NCBI GenBank assembly: GCA_964529155.1
Contig: CAZGVV010000047.1
Coordinates: 1-16,426 of the forward strand
Direction: 5' to 3'
Source: CAZGVV01 sp964529155
GTDB lineage: Bacteria; Pseudomonadota; Alphaproteobacteria; Rickettsiales; SXRF01
DNA: 16,426 bases
This document shows positions 1 to 5,623 of the stretch, one piece after another. Below the pieces are notes generated by a model, which made no database searches, was not told where the DNA came from, and was given only the letters and a program-made list of their open reading frames with translations. A program made the position numbers and the translations under genes. Position 1 is the first letter of the stretch; each line of letters starts with the position of its first letter.

Positions 1-45
1 CTGGCTTTTCTGCTGCTGGCTTTTCTGCTGCTGGCTTTTCTGCTG
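1..45. repeat. Three tandem 15-bp units in the hypothetical gene
   Basis: The unit CTGGCTTTTCTGCTG is present three times without change at 1-15, 16-30 and 31-45, and may continue left of the window. The unit is a multiple of three, so each copy adds the five residues AAEKP to the minus-strand protein without shifting the frame. Copy number can vary by slippage. The window, and perhaps the contig, begins inside the array. Confidence 0.9.
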
Positions 46-589
46 CTGTCGAACTCGACTGGGGGTTTTTTATATCATTGAAAATTTCTTCAGTTGCGCT
101 TTTTTTTACATCTACTGCTACAGACGGAGTTGTTGCTTTTGCTTCAGATTGTAAAGCCCTTGCCTTGTCCAAGTCTTTTTCTTTAACTGCAGCAGACTCC
201 TCACCAATCGCAATCAAAGGCACTTTCAAGGGATTGTTATTGCTATCATTTTGCACAGCATTAGCATCTAAGAAATTTTTATATTGCGGGATTAGGTTTT
301 TTGCTACTAAGAAATCTAATTCCTTCTTAATTTCATTTAGCTTTTCAGCATCAATTTCATGATTTTTAGTAGCACTATAATGAGCTACACCACCACCGCT
401 TAATCGAATTTCAGAATCCGTTATATAGTCAACAACATGGATGGAAGTGTCATTGTCACCGGTAACTGCAATAATATTTTGCCCTGTCAAGGTTTTTGCA
501 ACTACAAAAAAATCCACTTCCCTTGCAGTTTCCCCGCTATCTATAATAATTTTATTTGCATACACTTTAGGCAATTGTCCGTCAGCCAT
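1..589 (-). CDS. Hypothetical protein with AAEKP tail repeats, 3' end beyond the window
   Basis: An open frame with no stop runs from an ATG at 589 off the left edge, giving at least 196 residues. The start is supported by GGAG at 596-599, six bases from the ATG. The first 110 residues look like a folded, soluble, mixed domain (begins MADGQLPKVYANK; no signal peptide or membrane helix). Residues about 80-105 are a likely helix rich in E, K and L. A low-complexity region rich in A, K, E and S follows, and the visible end is three copies of the pentapeptide AAEKP (residues 182-196). Such Ala-Lys-Pro tails are usually flexible linkers or spacers. I do not recognise the family. Codon use is AT-rich compared with dnaX-recR, which hints at an accessory gene. 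The frame is convincing because it is open over 589 bases and has a good ribosome site; the function is unknown. Confidence 0.75.
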   Translation of the reverse strand, partial: MADGQLPKVYANKIIIDSGETAREVDFFVVAKTLTGQNIIAVTGDNDTSIHVVDYITDSEIRLSGGGVAHYSATKNHEIDAEKLNEIKKELDFLVAKNLIPQYKNFLDANAVQNDSNNNPLKVPLIAIGEESAAVKEKDLDKARALQSEAKATTPSVAVDVKKSATEEIFNDIKNPQSSSTAAEKPAAEKPAAEKP

Positions 590-640
590 AACCCGCTCCA
601 AGCGTTAAAATTTCTTACCCTTCAACCCTATCAACTCCTT

Positions 641-669
641 ATAATACCAACAAGTTAAACTTGTGTGAC
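641..669 (-). promoter_or_regulatory. Predicted promoter of the left-edge gene, with palindrome between -35 and -10
   Basis: On the minus strand GTCACA (664-669; four of six matches to TTGACA) is followed after 17 bases by TATTAT (641-646; five of six matches to TATAAT). The start of transcription would fall near 634, about 45 bases before the ATG at 589. The spacer contains the palindrome ACAAGTT-A-AACTTGT (650-664), which would suit a dimeric repressor. This is a motif reading only. Confidence 0.4.
650..664. repeat. 15-bp palindrome, candidate operator
   Basis: Two perfect 7-base arms (ACAAGTT and AACTTGT) flank one central A. The palindrome lies between the predicted -35 and -10 boxes of the minus-strand gene starting at 589, where a bound protein would block RNA polymerase. 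The arms are too short and the flank too poor in T for a terminator. Confidence 0.4.
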
Positions 670-759
670 GGAGCTATGGCGGGTTTGTTACAGTTGGATG
701 ACGAACTGTATAAGCAATTGTATTTTGGCTATATTATTTTAGCTTTGTGTTTTCCCATG

Positions 760-795
760 AAAAAACCCCGCACAATGCGTGGGCATTGGCGGGGT
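760..795 (-). terminator. Rho-independent terminator of the secreted-protein gene
   Basis: On the minus strand a GC-rich stem (ACCCCGC then CAATGC pairing with GCATTG then TGCGGGGT, one bulged base) with a 4-base CCAC loop is followed by TTTTTT (760-765). It lies 36 bases past the stop codon at 831, so it should end the transcript of the gene at 831-1354 before the next minus-strand gene. Confidence 0.85.
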
Positions 796-830
796 ATGGG
801 TGGCTATTCGGAATTCCCCCAAAACCTTAT

Positions 831-1354
831 TTACGAATGTTTGCAGCGCTTCAACAGTTCGGCGCCGCCGGGGATGTTGTAGCCTTGGGTGTTGTGGATC
901 AGGACGTCGTGTTCGGCGTCGTAGACGAAATTGTCGGCGTTGCCTTCTTCCGCCAGCAGGAGTGCGCCGTGGCCGTCGTCACCGGGGAAGGGTTTGTGGC
1001 CGGTGGTGTCGTCATCGGCGTAATACACCACGGGAACAGGCTCTTCTGTGCCAACTGAGGCCACTTCAGCGGTGATGGCGACGCGCTGTTCCGGCATCGC
1101 GCAATTGCCTTCACGCGCCCAGGTGCCGATAAAGGCGGTGGGAACGGGGGTCATGGCGTTCTGGTCTTGCGCGACNNNNNNNNNNCTTCAATCGGCTCGG
1201 CGCTGGAGAATTGCTTGCTCACCGCGGAGGTTTGACGGTCCAGCCAGTCCCACATGTCGGCATGGGCCGGGGTGGGGGCGGCGATCAGCAGGCTTAGGCA
1301 AAACGCGCTGCTGGCGCACAGGGTGCTGGTGTAAAAGGCACGGATAGATAACAT
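831..1354 (-). CDS. Small secreted protein of unknown function, interrupted by an assembly gap
   Basis: Two frames separated by the N run at 1176-1185 are best read as one gene. The upstream part starts at 1354 after GGGAGG (1360-1365) and encodes a signal peptide: basic start, hydrophobic core CLSLLIAA, and cleavage predicted after AHA, residue 32. The downstream part reads VAQDQNAMTPVPTAF, IGTWA, then about 95 more residues to the stop at 831. The two halves are in different frames across the ten N, so the true gap length must leave remainder 2 on division by 3. The total is about 172 residues. The mature protein is acidic and has two cysteines (in GNCAM and near the end, LLKRC) that could form a disulfide. 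The pattern GTWA...C...R.I.A resembles small periplasmic proteins of alphaproteobacteria, but I cannot name the family. It is followed by a strong terminator and divergent from ffs. Confidence 0.65.
1176..1185. other. Run of 10 N (assembly gap)
   Basis: Ten undetermined bases inside the secreted-protein gene. The coding frames on either side do not match across exactly ten bases, so the number is a placeholder. Confidence 0.95.
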
Positions 1355-1437
1355 GAAAACCTCCCGGGTAGAATGTGAATGAATAAAACGAAGCCGGATG
1401 AAACAGGTGCAGATAGTAGTATCGCCATTCTTTCCCT

Positions 1438-1466
1438 TTGACAATCAGGAAGGGGGGAATCACGAT
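1438..1466 (+). promoter_or_regulatory. Predicted promoter of ffs
   Basis: A perfect TTGACA (1438-1443) is followed after 17 bases by CACGAT (1461-1466; three of six matches to TATAAT). Transcription would start near 1473, exactly where the folded SRP RNA begins. On the other strand TTGTCA overlaps the same -35 box (1439-1444) and has a poor -10 (TACTAC, 1416-1421) after 17 bases, so the divergent secreted-protein gene may share this promoter region. Confidence 0.6.
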
Positions 1467-1473
1467 AGACGCT

Positions 1474-1560
1474 GGCTGGCGGCGGACGGTAGCGCTTGCG
1501 AACCCGGTCAGGCCGGAAACGGAGCAGCCGTAGCAAGACTGCTCCGGGTCGCTGTCAGTC
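1474..1560 (+). ncRNA. ffs: Small bacterial signal recognition particle RNA (4.5S type)
   Basis: This RNA binds Ffh (SRP54) and brings ribosomes making membrane proteins to the receptor FtsY. The conserved domain IV is clear at 1506-1529: GGTCAGG, a CCG stem, a GAAA tetraloop (1516-1519), a CGG stem, then AGCAGCC. E. coli 4.5S RNA has GGTCAGG-TCC-GGAA-GGA-AGCAGCC in the same layout. The outer ends pair as an 11-bp helix with three G-U pairs (1474-1484 with 1550-1560). The inner part CTTGC (1495-1499) pairs with GCAAG (1533-1537). About 87 nt is visible as one folded hairpin; the transcript may extend a few bases each side. Known gene order supports it: in Bacillus subtilis the SRP RNA gene scr lies directly before dnaX, yaaK (ybaB) and recR. 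Here one lipoprotein gene is inserted between ffs and dnaX. The promoter fits the 5' end. Confidence 0.9.
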
Positions 1561-1574
1561 TTCGTAGGTGAAGG

Positions 1575-1633
1575 GTGATGCGTGATGCGTGAATAAAGAG
1601 GTATAAACTCTTCCTTCACGCATCACGCTTCAC
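1575..1633. repeat. Large inverted repeat after ffs
   Basis: A 19-base arm, 1575-1593, pairs with 1615-1633 with one mismatch. An inner AAGAG/CTCTT stem (1596-1600 with 1608-1612) continues it. The left arm is itself a short tandem of TGATGCG. There is no T run after it, so it is a poor intrinsic terminator, although it lies just past the SRP RNA and could help end or protect that transcript. It also resembles dispersed palindromic elements (REP-like). Confidence 0.7.
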
Positions 1634-1671
1634 TGCTTCACTCTTCATGCACCCTTGCCTCGGAGAATTGT

Positions 1672-2280
1672 ATGCTACGCATTGCCCTCGCACTTGCCAT
1701 CAGCCTGACACTGAGCGCCTGTGGAAAAGATATGGCCTCAGACACCTATACGCAGTCAGCAACATCGGGAAAAGTATTGCAGGGAACCATTGTATCGGCG
1801 CGGGCGGTGAAAATTAAAGGCCATGATACGCTCGGCGAAAACACCATGGGTGGGCTAGCCGGTGGCGCAGGCGGCGCGATTGCCGGCTCGAGCATCGGGC
1901 AGGCTAATGGCAGCCTGGGTGCGGCCGTGGGCGGCGCGGTGATCGGGGCGATTGCCGGTGCGTTGGTGGAAGACGCGGTCAGCACCAGCGATGGCACGGA
2001 ATATCTGGTGAAATTAGACCCCAGATATGCACGCAACGCCGACTCACGCACCAGCAAGCACATTCGTGAATCGACCAAAGCATCGGTGGCAGATGATTTG
2101 AAACTGTCTATTGATACGAATTTGCAAACCGACATCGTGTCGGTAGTGCAAAAAGATGACCCGGCCTTGGCCGAAGGCTCACGCGTGTATGTAGTGTATC
2201 ATGATGATCGCCCGCGTTTGGTGCCTATTAAAGAAACTTCCAAAAAAGATACTTCCAACCTCATTCCCCGGAACCAATAA
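1672..2280 (+). CDS. Glycine-zipper outer-membrane lipoprotein
   Basis: A lipoprotein of 202 residues. The start follows GGAG (1662-1665), six bases upstream. Residues 1-17 form a lipoprotein signal peptide ending in the lipobox LSAC, so Cys17 would be lipidated. Residues about 59-101 are a Gly/Ala-rich stretch with GxxxG spacing (GGLAGGAGGAIAGSSIG, then GAAVGGAVIGAIAGALV), typical of the glycine-zipper 2TM domain found in SlyB/PcP-type lipoproteins. The C-terminal 100 residues are hydrophilic and look like a small periplasmic beta domain (YLVKLD, DIVSVVQ, RVYVVYHDD). SlyB-like proteins sit in the outer membrane and are linked to envelope integrity; the exact role here is inference. The gene ends six bases before dnaX and may be co-transcribed with it. 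Confidence 0.8.
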   Translation: MLRIALALAISLTLSACGKDMASDTYTQSATSGKVLQGTIVSARAVKIKGHDTLGENTMGGLAGGAGGAIAGSSIGQANGSLGAAVGGAVIGAIAGALVEDAVSTSDGTEYLVKLDPRYARNADSRTSKHIRESTKASVADDLKLSIDTNLQTDIVSVVQKDDPALAEGSRVYVVYHDDRPRLVPIKETSKKDTSNLIPRNQ

Positions 2281-2286
2281 TTTATC

Positions 2287-3885
2287 ATGGAATACCGCGT
2301 ACTCGCCCGTAAATATCGCCCCGCCAGCTTCGCTGATTTGATCGGCCAGGACGTGCTGGTGCGCACGCTGAGCAATGCGATTGCCAGTAACCGCGTGCAT
2401 CACGCGTTTCTGCTCACCGGCATTCGCGGCATCGGGAAAACCACCACGGCGCGCATCATCGCCCGCGCCTTGAATTGCGAGCAAGGGCCGACAATCTCGC
2501 CGTGCGGCGTGTGTGCACAATGCATGATGCTGGCCAATGACCGCCACCCCGATGTACTGGAGATGGACGCGGCGTCGCGCACCGGCGTCGAGGCCATGCG
2601 GGAATTGCTGGAAACCGTGCATTACGCCCCCTCTTCCGCCCGCACCAAGATTTATATCATCGACGAAGTCCACATGCTGTCTACGTCGGCATTTAATGCA
2701 CTACTCAAAACGCTGGAAGAGCCGCCGCCGCAGGTGAAATTTATTTTTGCCACCACCGAGGTGCGGAAAATTCCGGTGACGATTTTGTCACGCTGCCAGC
2801 GGTTTGATTTAAAACGCGTGTCGCCGGAAATGCTGGCGGCGCATCTGGGTTCGATCGCCGAGAAAGAACACGCAAGCCTGACACCGGAAGCGCTGGCATT
2901 GCTCGCACAAGCAGCGGAAGGATCGGTGCGTGACGGTTTGTCGCTGCTCGACCAGGCCATAGCACAAACCGGTGTGGTGGGGTCAGCGATTGATGAAGCA
3001 ACGGTACGCGGCATGCTGGGACTTGCGGATCGCGGGCAGTTGCTTTCGCTGATGGAAGAGTTGCTCCAAGGCGACGTGGCGGCAGTGCTTTCGCGTTTCC
3101 GCGCGATGTATGCGGCGGGGGCAGACCCACTGCTGACGCTTCAGGACATTATGGAATTTACCCATTATGTGACGCGCATTCGCGTGGCACCGGATGCAGC
3201 GAATGATTTGGCTTATGCCGCGCCGGAGCGTGAAGCGGCAGCGCGGTTGGCGAAAGTGGCAACAATGCCGGTGCTGGCGCGCTTGTGGCAAATGCTGCTC
3301 AAAGGCGCAGCCGAAGTGCGCTATGCCCCTTCACCGGCGAGTGCAACGGAAATGGTGTTGCTGCGCATCGCTTATGCGGCGGATATGCCTACACCGCTGG
3401 AGGCTGTGCAGCAAGCGCAGGCACAAAAGCCTGAGGCAGCACAACCGCAAAAAAAAATACTAGCGGCTGAAACGCCTGCGCCCAAAACAGTCGCACCGGA
3501 ACCCGCGCCGGTGGCCCTGAATAATTACCTCACCAGCTATGAAGAGGTAGTCGCGCTGCTGGAAAAAAACCGCGAAGCATTGCTCGCCGGGCGGTTGCGG
3601 CAGTTTGCGTCGGTGGTGTCGTTCGCGCCGCCGCGTATGGAATTGCACATGAAATCGGCAGGCGGGCGGGAATTTGCGGCAGAATTATCGGAAGCCCTTA
3701 CGCGGTTAACCGCGCAGCCCTGGCAAGTCATTATGGCAAGCGCACCGGCAGGCCCTACCTTGCATGAGCAGGCGGTTACGCGTAAAGAAGAGCGCAAACA
3801 GGAGGCAGCGGTAGACCCGCTGATCGCAAGCGTGATGGCCCAGTTTCCCGGCGCAGAAATCGTGGATGTGAAAGAGACGGTATAA
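2287..3885 (+). CDS. dnaX: DNA polymerase III subunits tau and gamma
   Basis: This is the clamp-loader ATPase of the replicative polymerase; tau also ties the loader to the polymerase cores and helicase. The AAA+ module has Walker A GIRGIGKT (45-52), four zinc cysteines (64, 73, 76, 79), Walker B DEVH (126-129) and sensor-1 region ILSRC with Ser168-Arg169. Domain III ends near residue 370. A Pro/Ala/Gln-rich linker (about 372-410) follows, then a C-terminal domain (about 413-532) ending AEIVDVKETV, as in alphaproteobacterial tau. At 532 residues it is somewhat short for that group. A run of nine A at 3449-3457 (codons 388-391) lies in the linker: slipping to -1 gives four new codons then TGA (3468-3470), and slipping to +1 gives TAC then TAG (3461-3463). 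Either would produce a gamma-like protein of about 391-394 residues. There is no clear ribosome site, so translation may be coupled to the lipoprotein gene six bases upstream. Confidence 0.97.
   Translation: MEYRVLARKYRPASFADLIGQDVLVRTLSNAIASNRVHHAFLLTGIRGIGKTTTARIIARALNCEQGPTISPCGVCAQCMMLANDRHPDVLEMDAASRTGVEAMRELLETVHYAPSSARTKIYIIDEVHMLSTSAFNALLKTLEEPPPQVKFIFATTEVRKIPVTILSRCQRFDLKRVSPEMLAAHLGSIAEKEHASLTPEALALLAQAAEGSVRDGLSLLDQAIAQTGVVGSAIDEATVRGMLGLADRGQLLSLMEELLQGDVAAVLSRFRAMYAAGADPLLTLQDIMEFTHYVTRIRVAPDAANDLAYAAPEREAAARLAKVATMPVLARLWQMLLKGAAEVRYAPSPASATEMVLLRIAYAADMPTPLEAVQQAQAQKPEAAQPQKKILAAETPAPKTVAPEPAPVALNNYLTSYEEVVALLEKNREALLAGRLRQFASVVSFAPPRMELHMKSAGGREFAAELSEALTRLTAQPWQVIMASAPAGPTLHEQAVTRKEERKQEAAVDPLIASVMAQFPGAEIVDVKETV
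3449..3457 (+). promoter_or_regulatory. A9 slippage site for making the gamma form of DnaX
   Basis: Nine A in the frame CAA AAA AAA ATA. E. coli dnaX uses A AAA AAG for -1 ribosomal frameshifting, and Thermus thermophilus dnaX uses an A9 run for transcriptional slippage. Here both alternative frames stop within five codons. GAGG at 3433-3436 lies 12 bases upstream, close to where E. coli has a stimulating Shine-Dalgarno-like element. I see no strong hairpin 5-9 bases downstream; this favours transcriptional slippage or weak frameshifting. Confidence 0.6.
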
Positions 3886-3915
3886 TTTTTACAGGTTTAA
3901 TTTAAGGAGCAGAAC

Positions 3916-4243
3916 ATGAACTTACAAAAAATGATGCAACAGGCCCAGGCCATGCAAGCCAAAATGGCCGATGCCCAAGCCAAGCTGGAAGCCCAGGAAT
4001 TTGAAGGCTCGGCAGGCAGTGGCGCAGTAAAAGTACGCATCACCGGCAAAGGACGAGCACTTGGCGTGACACTGGATGCCGCCATTGTAGATCCGTCGGA
4101 TAAGGAAACACTGGAGGATACTATCGTCGCTGCATTCAATGATGCACGCGAAAAAATGGAAAGCAGCGCGGCAAANNNNNNNNNNGATGAGCAGCGTGAC
4201 GGCAGGATTGCAATTGCCACCGGGTTTTAAATTGCCCATGTAA
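3916..4243 (+). CDS. ybaB: YbaB/EbfC nucleoid-associated protein, interrupted by an assembly gap
   Basis: A small dimeric DNA-binding protein that coats the nucleoid and is almost always encoded between dnaX and recR, as here. The start follows a perfect AAGGAG (3904-3909), six bases from the ATG. The N-terminus is a helix rich in M, Q, A and K (MMQQAQAMQAKMADAQAKLE), then KVRITGKGRALGVTLD, then the helix around LEDTIVAAFNDAREKM: the normal YbaB order. Ten N at 4176-4185 break the frame. The usual C-terminal motif LQLPPGFKLP appears after the gap in another frame and ends at 4243. Removing the N altogether gives a frame of 105 residues that matches the family length and sequence (K-MSSVTAGLQLPPGFK). 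The N are therefore probably a placeholder for zero or a multiple of three bases. The frame read straight through the N ends at 4230 and lacks that motif, so it is wrong. Confidence 0.95.
4176..4185. other. Run of 10 N (assembly gap)
   Basis: Ten undetermined bases inside ybaB. The protein is intact if the run stands for zero or a multiple of three bases, so its length of ten is not real. Confidence 0.95.
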
Positions 4244-4260
4244 TAATTGCTTTCTCCCCA

Positions 4261-4343
4261 CACCTCTTTCTTACACCCACACTGCTTAAGTAAGATAAGA
4301 GGTGTTGGTGTTAGAAAGAGGTGTTGGTGTTAGAAAGGGGTGT
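4261..4343. repeat. Direct and inverted repeats between ybaB and recR
   Basis: A 19-base unit starting AAGAGGTGTTGG is present twice in tandem (4297-4315 and 4316-4334), with a partial third copy (AAGGGGTGT, 4335-4343). The segment CACCTCTTTCTTACAC (4261-4276) is an inverted copy that pairs with 4308-4323 with one mismatch and, less well, with 4327-4342. The RNA could thus form two alternative hairpins ending just before the recR ribosome site (AAGGGA, 4344-4349). No T run follows. It may be a translational control element or a decayed repeat. Confidence 0.7.
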
Positions 4344-4357
4344 AAGGGAAGAAAATA

Positions 4358-4948
4358 ATGGCTACTGCGATTGATGCACTCATCCAACAATTTGCCCGTA
4401 TGCCGGGGCTTGGGCCACGGTCGGCGCGACGGGTGGTGTTGCAGTTGATCCGGGAACGCGATCGGCGGTTACCACCGTTGATTGCGGCGTTGCAGGATGC
4501 GCTGGCGCATATCCGTACCTGTGCTATGTGCGGCAATCTGGATTCGATTGATCCATGCAATCTATGCGCGGATATAAAGCGTGATCCTGGGCAACTGTGC
4601 GTAGTGGAAGAAGTGGCGGATTTGTGGGCAATTGAGCGGTGTAATTTATATCGCGGGCAATACCATGTGCTGGGTGGCACACTTTCAGCTATGGATGACC
4701 GGGGGCCGGATAAGCTCAACATTGAACCGCTGGTATCGCGGGTGATGAGTGGCAGCGTACGCGAAGTAATTTTGGCAACCAACGCGACGATTGAAGGACA
4801 AACCACCGCGCATTATCTGACCACACGCTTCAAAGGCGCCAATATTTCTATCTCGCGCCTGGCACAAGGCATTCCGATGGGCGGAGAGCTGGACTATCTG
4901 GACGACGGCACGCTGGGAACGGCGCTGGCGGCACGATTACCCTTTTAA
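4358..4948 (+). CDS. recR: Recombination mediator protein RecR
   Basis: RecR acts with RecO (and RecF) to load RecA onto gapped single-stranded DNA. The 196 residues match the family length of about 200. Visible parts in order are a helix-hairpin-helix (PGLGPRSARR, 16-25), a four-cysteine zinc finger (Cys55, Cys58, Cys67, Cys70), a Toprim domain beginning at LCVVEEVADL (80-89) and including ATNATIEGQTTA (140-151), and the C-terminal SRLAQGIPMGGELDYLD (166-182). AAGGGA at 4344-4349 supports the start at 4358. The gene directly follows ybaB, as in most bacteria, although the gap of 114 bases is longer than usual and holds repeats. Confidence 0.97.
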   Translation: MATAIDALIQQFARMPGLGPRSARRVVLQLIRERDRRLPPLIAALQDALAHIRTCAMCGNLDSIDPCNLCADIKRDPGQLCVVEEVADLWAIERCNLYRGQYHVLGGTLSAMDDRGPDKLNIEPLVSRVMSGSVREVILATNATIEGQTTAHYLTTRFKGANISISRLAQGIPMGGELDYLDDGTLGTALAARLPF

Positions 4949-4958
4949 CGGAGGCATT

Positions 4959-5462
4959 ATGCTGATTATTTTATTGGTGATGACACTACTTATGGCGCTG
5001 GTCATATGGTTTGACGCCACACGCTACCTCATTCCCAACTGGTTGGTGGGATTGGTGCTGGCGGCATGGCCGATTATGCTGATGCTTACCCCCGAATCTA
5101 TAGAATGGAAATATGCACTGCTGGTGGGGCTTGCGACGTTTGCTATGGGCTATATTATTTTCATCCTGCGCTGGATGGGCGGGGGCGATGTAAAATTATT
5201 GGCGGCCTGTGCCCTATGGACGGGAACCAGTCAGTTTCTGCCTTTTATTTTCCTCACCGCCCTACTGGGTGGCGCGTTAACTGTAGTATTATTAATAATC
5301 AGAGCGTTAATTCCCAAATGGATGCCTGAAAAATCACAAGAAACCCTACCACGCATCGCACAATCGGGTGCACCTGCACCATACGGATTGGCCATTGCCG
5401 GGGCATTTCTGACGATGCTGTGGCAGCAATTGCTGCCAGGGGTGGTGTGGGTATCGAATTAG
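4959..5462 (+). CDS. Prepilin peptidase, A24 family (CpaA/TadV type)
   Basis: An inner-membrane aspartic protease that cleaves the leader of type IV pilin-like proteins. Both catalytic aspartates are in their normal settings: Asp19 in WFDATRYLIPN and Asp77 in MGGGDVKLL. About five to six hydrophobic helices fill the 167 residues. The N-terminal methylase domain of PilD-type enzymes is absent, so this belongs to the short CpaA/TadV group that serves Flp/Tad pili. The start follows GGAGG (4950-4954), four bases upstream, and lies ten bases after the recR stop, so both are probably on one transcript. No pilin or Tad genes are in the window; the substrate is encoded elsewhere. Confidence 0.92.
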   Translation: MLIILLVMTLLMALVIWFDATRYLIPNWLVGLVLAAWPIMLMLTPESIEWKYALLVGLATFAMGYIIFILRWMGGGDVKLLAACALWTGTSQFLPFIFLTALLGGALTVVLLIIRALIPKWMPEKSQETLPRIAQSGAPAPYGLAIAGAFLTMLWQQLLPGVVWVSN

Positions 5463-5540
5463 CCGCAGCGAAGACTCTATTTGTCACAAAATCTTCATTT
5501 TATATCACAGAATGAGGATGATATCATTGGATTCGATGAA

Positions 5541-5566
5541 CTCAAACTGCGTCCTCAAACTGCGTC
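5541..5566. repeat. Perfect 13-bp tandem duplication
   Basis: CTCAAACTGCGTC occurs twice back to back (5541-5553, 5554-5566) in the 161-base gap before the glycine-rich membrane protein gene. It could be a doubled binding site or a recent slippage event. I see no convincing promoter in the gap. Confidence 0.7.
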
Positions 5567-5623
5567 AATGGCCGCCACTTGGGATGTCAAATGATGTGGG
5601 AGAGAAAATTTTAAGGGACTGAC

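Noticed and set aside
747..1075. Plus-strand open frames opposite the secreted-protein gene
   Set aside because: They read through the terminator and antisense to a frame with better protein-like composition; no ribosome sites.
1520..1546. CGGAGCAG/CTGCTCCG hairpin as a terminator
   Set aside because: The left arm is part of the conserved SRP RNA domain IV, and no T run follows.
1188..1619. Open minus-strand frame of 143 codons
   Set aside because: It runs through the SRP RNA and its promoter, has no ribosome site, and overlaps the real secreted-protein gene in another frame.
3494..3513. CACCGG/CCGGTG hairpin as a frameshift stimulator in dnaX
   Set aside because: It starts 36 bases after the A run, too far for the usual 5-9 base spacing, and is only six pairs long.
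4297..4343. CRISPR-like array
   Set aside because: The units are directly adjacent without spacers, there are only two full copies, and there are no cas genes.
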